NCBI GenBank assembly: GCA_030272155.1
Contig: CP126200.1
Location: forward strand, 4,712,001-4,776,000
From: Tetradesmus obliquus
Taxonomy: Eukaryota > Chlorophyta > Chlorophyceae > Sphaeropleales > Scenedesmaceae
Reading direction: 5' to 3'
Length of the DNA: 64,000 nucleotides
Shown here piece by piece: positions 57,981-64,000 of this stretch. The stretch's first letter is position 1, and each line of letters opens with the position of its first letter. The notes below the pieces were generated by a model. It was not told the origin of the DNA, searched no databases, and saw nothing but the letters and a program-made list of their open reading frames with translations. Both the position numbers and the translations under genes were made by a program.

Positions 57981-60811
57981 CTAGCGAGCAGAAGCAGCAG
58001 CCGGCGCCACGCCGAGTGCGTGCGCAAAGAAGGGGTGGGCCAGCGCGTCTGCTGCGCTGATGCGCTTCTGCGGGTCGCGCTGCAGCATGCGCATGATCAG
58101 GTCTTGTGCGCTGGGGTGCACCTCGGTTGCCCAGGGCTGCAGGGGGAACAGCACAGGGCCGTGCATGATGCCCTCGCGGATGGCCATGCCTCCTAGGGAG
58201 TCAATCTGGTGCAGGTCTACGTCCCAGAAAGGGAAGCGGTCCGAGAGCAGCTGATAGAGCTGCAGACAGAGGGAGGGAAGCAGGGGAGGCGGGCGGGGAG
58301 CAGCGAGCGGACAGTCAGTGCAGAACGATAGAGCATGTAGCCATCACGCTGTTGACACGCACAATGCTGATGTAACACGTGCACGCCGCGGCTGGAGCGC
58401 GCAGCATTGATCCCAACGCAACTAAACAGTGATTTAGACTGACCATGACGCACACTGCCCACATGTCCACTTCCGCATTAGCGCGCACCACATTTTAATA
58501 ACACCAAAACAAGCAGCTCCTGCACAGCAAGCGTCTGCTGTAGACTTTCACTCACCATGACGCCTGCCGCCCAGATGTCCACCTCCAGGCCATGGCAGCC
58601 GCGCAGGTCCTCCGGGGCCATGTACAGCGGCGTGCCTGTCACGTGTGGCTCCTGCAGGCACGTCTCGCCCAGCTCCTGGCAGCAGCCAAAGTCTACCGCC
58701 ACCACTTCGAGTGCGCCGCGGGGCTTGGAGGGGTCCAGCAGGTGTGCGATGCTGGGGTACAGCGCTGCAAGGCAACAATGAGGCATAGATACAGTCAGCA
58801 AGACAACCTCAAAATTCGCTGTCAAGGAGCATAGCAGGTGTGCGATGCTGGGGTAGAGTGCTGCAGGGGGAGCAGGTAGGCAGGCAGGGCAAGGAAGGCA
58901 AGGAAGGCAGGGATATAGTCAGTAGGGCAACCCAAGAATTTGCCGTTGAGGGTGCAGCAGGTGTGTGATGCTGGGATACAGCGCTGCGGGAGGATAGATG
59001 CGCTGTTAATGAGATGTTTCTTGGGCTGCTTCATGCTGCTCAAGCGGCTGGCGGTGATGCTACTATGGGTGGCAGATGCGGAAATGTTGGCTGCTGCTTG
59101 CGACACGAGAATGCGGGCACATGTTTGCCGCCATGCTTGTGTTTCGTTGTGAAAGCACGGACACCCGGCAATGTATGGTGCCTGCTGCTGCAGCTACCTC
59201 ACTGCAGTTTCAATGGGCTACTCACATCGCAGCACAAAGTTGTTGGGCTTGACGTCGCCGTAGCAGATGCTGCGCGCGTGGCAGTCCTGCAGGAACTCCA
59301 GCACGCAGCGCATGATGGTGGCAGCCTCCTGCTGGCTCAGCTTGCCCTCCTGAGCCTGCAGGAACACGCAGCAACACACAAATGTGTTGTTTGTACAGGG
59401 ATTTAGGTATTGTTTGTACAGTACTTTGATGTTGGTGTGACTGAGAGTGAGGGCGTTGGCCGGGCTGTGCTGTGCTGTGGCATCGGGTCTGCTGCATTTG
59501 AGCCGCAAGCAAACTTCAGACGCCCGGCTGCAGCACCAGCACCGGCACCCGCCGCTGCTGCTGGATGGGTGTTCTGTCAGCTGCTTAGAATCCACAATAT
59601 GCAGCTACAAATGACAGCAGGGACAGCTACATGGCGTGCTGTGCTACCCACCGTCATGAGGTCTGCCAGGTCACCGCCGCAGCACAGCTCCTGCACCACG
59701 TAGATGTTGCGCTCATCCTGCAAGCAGAAACAGCCCAGCCACTTTCAGTGTACAGCTTTCACGGCGACCTGTGAAGCAAATATGAAGGTATGAAGCGTGT
59801 GCAACAAGCTAAGAGGAAGGTGCAGGGTGTGGCTGGCGTGTGTTTGGGATGGTGATATCACAGAGCACAGCATATGCGGCACAGTACGCGCGAATGCATG
59901 GTTGCTGAAACAGCGGTTACACATGCCGCAGCACGTGACGAGCACTGCCATATTGCTGAAAATCTAACAGCATGCAGCACAGCAGCCTTGGATATCCGCC
60001 AGACAAACCCCGTTGCTGGCTTTACACTGGCTGAACACACTTGCGCAACGTCAACCAACTGCACAGCTTGACTGAGCTCAGCTGCTGCAAACACACCTCA
60101 AAGGTGTCAACTGTCTGCACCGCATGCCTGCAGTAGCGCAGCTTGTTGCTGATCTGGATCTGCAAGCAGCAAACATGGCCGAACAGAGCAGAAAGGTGAG
60201 GTCCCCACTGCAACAAACAGCAGTGGTTAACCAAACATTTGCAGTGGCGTGTGCGCTGCACAAGTCCTGTTGGCTGTGCAGGCTGCAGAGTGCTGAGTAG
60301 TGCGATAAATGGGCAGATCATCAGCTTCGCTGCTGTTGCAGGCTATCGTCGACACTGCTGCTTGGTTGCGGTTGCCAATCAGGCAGTCAACCACCAGCAG
60401 CGTGTGTTGACTTCCATCCCAGAGAGAGAACACACCAACAGCAGCTCATACAACGCTTTAAAAAGTCTTACACGCCTCTCTCACCTCTGCCTTGATGAGC
60501 TTTGTCTTGTCTTTTGTGCCCTTGCGCTTGGGCAGGATTTTGACTGCGTGCTGCAGGCCAGTTGCTGTGTCTGTGCCCACGTGCACGTGTGCAGCTGTGC
60601 CTGATCCCAGCAGCTCTCCCAGGATGTAGCGCTTCTGAGGCTCTTCCTTCACGCGCACAGCCTCCGCAGTGTCTGCGAATGCCACTTTGGTGGCTACTTG
60701 CTGACTTCTGACAAACGAGCTGTTGAGTTGCTTGACAGGGCTGCGGGCTGCGCAAGCACGTGAGACACGGGCATTTTGCCCTGACGCTGCAGTGCTAACT
60801 TTCGCTTGCAT
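57981..60811 (-). CDS. Ser/Thr protein kinase (CAMK/CDPK-like fold), six exons
   Basis: Exons (5' to 3'): 60811-60485, 60159-60097, 59717-59652, 59355-59226, 58764-58556, 58259-57981; 1074 nt, 357 aa, phases agree. The first ~55 residues are Ala/Ser/Arg/Val-rich and lack acidic residues until the end, possibly an organelle transit peptide. Kinase landmarks: YILGELLGSGTAAHVHVG (glycine loop), AVKILPK (VAIK Lys), IYVVQELCCGGDLADLMT (hinge), ICYGDVKPNNFVL (catalytic loop), VAVDFGCCQEL (DFG), VTGTPLYMAPEDL (APE), DIWAAGVM, and a C-lobe ending PQKRISAADALAHPFF. No EF hands. The HRD motif reads YGD, so the Arg is lost (non-RD type), while the catalytic Asp, Lys and Asn remain. It should be active. 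Substrate unknown. Confidence 0.9.
58436..58495 (-). repeat. Degenerate downstream copy of kinase exon 5 3' edge
   Basis: GACCATGACGCACACTGCCC then ACATGTCCACTTCCGCATTA resembles the true edge at 58552-58600 (CACCATGACGCCTGCCGCCC, AGATGTCCACCTCCAGGCCA), about 112 bp away. Confidence 0.7.
58826..58992 (-). repeat. Two upstream copies of kinase exon 5 5' edge
   Basis: AGCAGGTGTGCGATGCTGGG at 58832 and AGCAGGTGTGTGATGCTGGG at 58957 repeat the exon edge at 58738-58764; both are followed by GCTGC acceptor-like sequence. The period is 94-125 bp. Confidence 0.85.
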
Positions 60812-62198
60812 CGTTCAAGCGGCGTTGAAAGTTGATGTGCACACTGCACTGCCCGAGGCGGTAACCTGCAGGCCGCAAGGCGCAAGATCAAAGCTGTTAA
60901 CTGTCCAGAAGACAAACAGATGAGCGAAACAAGCAATGCAGACGTCTTCTTACCTGTCAGCAGCGGCAAGTGCAGCTGATGAAGGCAGAATCAACCCTGA
61001 TGGACCCCAGCGAAGTGTAAGCCCACGATAATATCAACACATAGAATTGAAGGTTGACATCCTCAAATGCGCCGGCAATTGCAGCGTTTCGTGGGCCCTG
61101 TCAAAAAGGCTAGGGCTGTTGTTGGTGCTTCCTTAAAGGTCAACGCGCTAACAGAAAATGGTAACGAGGGAAGCAAGGAGCAGTGGTACGTAGCACAGTG
61201 CACGTTACTTGTGGGGAGCCAACCTACAACACTCCCATCAGGGCTCATCCGGTCATCATGCGCGGGGTCGCTCTGCAGGGGCTCACTAGCGCCGATCGTG
61301 CCTGTAGAATACACGCATTGGCTGAAATATAGCTTTACAATCAGGGTGAACACTTGATAAAGTCCACCTCAGCCAATATCGGCTGAGCTGAGTCAGCAGG
61401 CTCGAATCCAGCCTGGTCACCAAAGGATGACTAAACCAGCAAGGCTATTCCCCTCACACTTGCAACCAGACCTCTGTGAGCAAACACAGGATGCAATCAG
61501 CAGTGCATTAATGCGCGCTTGACAGCAACAGAGGGCTTGATCACACACCATCACTTGCGTGGCACCTGCACAAGGCGTGTTTGTTTGCCAAACAGGCGGC
61601 CTGTATCCGCACATGAGCACTCCAGACCAGCGTCGGAATAAGCATGTGAACAGCAATCAATAACATCAGATCCAATTAGAGTGATTGTGTGGAGCACAGG
61701 GCTGCCAGGGGGGCCACATCGCCATCACAGCTGTCAGCACTAGAGGGCTGTCAGCACTTGTCAGGGCACACTCCGCACTGATCATGATGGCCCTGACGCA
61801 GCGCACACATGCCTTTCATGTAGTGGTGTGACCAGCAGTGTAACAACAGTGTCAGAACCACTCCCACCAGCGATGCCAACTTTGCCCAAGCACTCACTGC
61901 ATTGTTGCAATGTGCAGCCCTGACTGAAAGAACGCAATGCTTTCAACTTGCGACCCTGCCAGCAGTGCTACCCGTGCTAGCACAGGCAGCATCGCTTGTT
62001 CAAGGCAGGCATCAGGTTTCCAATGACAATGCCATAACTGTAGTGCAGGCAATCACCACTGCAAGGCACTACCACCCAGGTGATTTCAAGTGCACAGTCC
62101 ACATCACAGCATCAAGCGATCAAGAGCTCTAGCCTACTGCGATCAACAACACACAGCATCCCTCACTAGACTAAACCCACAGCTGAAGCCTGTGCACC
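60812..62198. other. Intergenic region, no confident gene
   Basis: Kinase 5' flank and prolyl-hydroxylase 3' flank. A 96-codon + strand frame at 61067-61357 (MRRQLQRFVGPVKKARAVVG start) has ordinary composition but no recognised domain or partner exon. Confidence 0.4.
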
Positions 62199-63164
62199 TC
62201 ACTGCTTGAGTTTGCGGCTCGGCTCCGCAGCTTTCGCAGGCTCAGGCAACAGGTCGCAGCGCCCGCAGCTGGCCAGGCAGCTGCCCGGGCTGGCTTTGCT
62301 GCCCACCATAAAGCTCGGGTTCACGACACACTCGCCAGACTCGGCCCACACAGGGCACTCCTGCACAGCCGCAGGAAACACAGCGCGCACAGCATGGGCA
62401 TTGTGATTTGAGGGTGACAAGGGGTGGTGCGCAAGCACCACATGGCGTCAAAGAAAGGTGAGGTGTGTTGGTGTTACGGCAGCATCGTGTGCTACCTGGT
62501 GAGTGTGAGCAGGATGCGGCCAGGCCCTGCTTACTTTGCTTTTGTCCTTGCACCAGGCAGGGATGGGTGGCGGCGGCGGCGCGTAGATGACGCGCTTCAC
62601 CTCCTTGGCCACTTCGCCAGACCCCAGGGCAAAGTGCGCGACATGGATCCTGCAGGCAGCGCAGTCATATTGGCATATGAGGCCCAGGTATATCAGTGTT
62701 GCAAACTATGAAAAACTGCCGGGGAGATGTTTTAATTGGTGATATGTGAGCTGTGATGAGACTGGCTTGCTGCTGTAGCAGGCTGCTGGCAACTACCCAG
62801 GTGGCAGAGATGCCTGCACGGCACCGCCTGCTTTGAAAGACGTCGCTGCTGTGCCTGCCGCTGCAGTTACAAAAAGAGGGACTGCGGCTTGTAGGCAGGG
62901 CTGAAAATATCATTACTTGTTTTCATTGATCACTCCTGCCTTGCACAGGGTACCAGTAGCTGTGCTACCTACAGCCAGATGCTGCCAGGTGGTTGCACTG
63001 TGCAGGTTTTTGCATCGCAAATACCGCTGGCCCATCAGGTTGCCACAGGGCGAATGCAGGCAGTAAAAAGTCAGCCCAGCGCTCACCACTTTGTGGCTGA
63101 CCACTTCTCGCCTTTGATGACGGGGCAGCTGCCATGCAGCGACTTGTGGTCAAAGGTGCCGTCT

Positions 63165-63221
<57 letters not shown>

Positions 63222-63441
63222 ATAATTTGCAAACTACGATGTCTATTCAAATTAAAGAATCAAATGACATTGCACTTGTGGACACGACGGTGGTTGGCGG
63301 TGCGGTGTGCAGCAGCACAGCACATGGATTTTTGTGTGACAACATGTTGTGAAGTATAATATGACAATTTTTGCCCACCTGGCCTGATTGACCAGAAGAT
63401 GGTGGCATCACCCTTCTTGGGTTTCACTGCTAGACCCTGCA

Positions 63442-63480
<39 letters not shown>

Positions 63481-64000
63481 TTGACAACATGAAACACATC
63501 TACAGCCGGCCAGGAGGTGCCCCACAGTGCTGCTGCTTCAGTCAAGGGGGCCAGGACGCCTGCTGGCACAGCAGTTCATGGCACAGGACAGCTGACAGCA
63601 CTATCTAGGAAGCAGCTTGCTGATTGAGCTGTGATGTGCAGCACCACACCAAGCAACCGCAGCACAGCGCGGCAAGCTGCAGTACATATGGCGGATAGAC
63701 TGCTGTACATGGGGCATCGTGTTGCTGCTGCTGCTGCTGCTGTTGGTCAATTACCTGCAGACTCAACAGCTGTCGCCTAGCGCTGGGCTGCCTGCAGATC
63801 AACGCACCTACCTTCATTCCGCACTCTGACCAGCCGTTCTCTGCTGTCTGATTTGCTGCCTTGGGCACATGAGGAAACACTGTCTCGCCTCCCTGATCAA
63901 CATCGGTCAGGTACATCAGCACAGTCGCCATGCGGTTGCCCCCATTTTTGTCCTTGTCAGCAAATGAGAAGTAGTCGTGGTGCGGCCGGTACCTGCGGTT
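62199..64000 (-). CDS. Prolyl 4-hydroxylase with C-terminal ShKT domain (5' part outside the window)
   Basis: Exons visible (5' to 3'): 64000-63812 (truncated by the window end), 63436-63379, 63162-63087, 62649-62535, 62360-62199; all internal phases agree. The catalytic core is 2-oxoglutarate/Fe(II) dioxygenase: [10 protein letters not shown] (metal His and Asp), [30 protein letters not shown], then [14 protein letters not shown] (second metal His and the 2-oxoglutarate-binding Lys). The last exon encodes a ShK-type six-Cys module ([28 protein letters not shown]) and a short basic tail. This domain order is common in algal and plant P4Hs, which hydroxylate Hyp-rich cell-wall glycoproteins in the ER/Golgi. 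The signal anchor would lie upstream, beyond 64000. Confidence 0.93.
63166..63219 (-). repeat. (CAG)18, CTG on the gene strand, forming a P4H acceptor
   Basis: Eighteen triplets abut the acceptor of the exon starting at 63162. Confidence 0.88.
63446..63475 (-). repeat. (CAG)10, CTG on the gene strand, beside another P4H acceptor
   Basis: Ten triplets lie about 10 nt upstream of the acceptor at 63436. Confidence 0.88.

Overview
This is nuclear DNA from a eukaryote, most likely a chlorophyte green alga (a Chlorophyceae or Scenedesmaceae-like genome is my guess). The reasons are multi-exon genes with GTGAG donors and CTGCAG acceptors, dense (CTG)n/(CAG)n microsatellites, TGCA-rich intergenic DNA, and green-lineage proteins: a plant-type eIF2B-delta N-terminus, a helicase with HA repeats, a prolyl 4-hydroxylase with a ShKT tail, and AOC/dirigent-like barrels. 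I saw no operons, phage, insertion sequences, CRISPR arrays or bacterial signals.

Layout. 0.2-3.5 kb (+): IMPACT/RWD protein. 4.7-9.5 kb (-): DEAH helicase with two helicase-associated repeats, carrying an in-frame TAG and a one-base frameshift. 11.8-13.7 and 14.7-16.6 kb (+): tandem secreted AOC/dirigent-like paralogues. 18.0-21.9 kb (+): membrane-anchored MaoC-type hot-dog protein. 22.7-27.4 kb (-): EHD/sarcalumenin-like dynamin-family GTPase with a 4-nt microexon. 30.1-37.4 kb (-): eIF2B delta subunit. 39.2-40.8 kb (-): intronless type II membrane protein, possibly LAP1-like. 41.2-42.2 kb (+): unrecognised spliced gene. 43.7-45.0 kb (+): cornichon. 47.0-50.4 kb (-): SDR oxidoreductase with a possible second terminal exon. 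50.8-51.5 kb (+): 129-aa orphan. 51.5-58 kb: no convincing gene. 58.0-60.8 kb (-): protein kinase. 62.2-64.0 kb (-): prolyl 4-hydroxylase, 5' part outside the window. Exon models were built by hand from splice sites and checked by reading-frame phase. Apart from the helicase, every complete model closes as an exact multiple of three.

The most unusual feature is architectural. In most of the spliced genes the intron carries degenerate copies ('echoes') of the edge of a neighbouring exon. Copies of an exon's 5' edge, acceptor included, lie upstream of it. Copies of its 3' edge, donor included, lie downstream. Unit lengths are about 95-175 bp, with one to six copies. The clearest case is the eIF2B-delta exon at 34077-34171, which has four upstream copies at exactly 116-bp spacing and six downstream copies. 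This looks like minisatellite expansion across exon-intron junctions and may create decoy or alternative splice sites.

Functionally the genes are mostly unrelated housekeeping genes. IMPACT and eIF2B-delta both belong to the GCN2/eIF2 translational stress axis. Cornichon, the EHD-like GTPase and the LAP1-like protein concern endomembranes. The prolyl hydroxylase and the two barrel proteins are expected in the secretory route.
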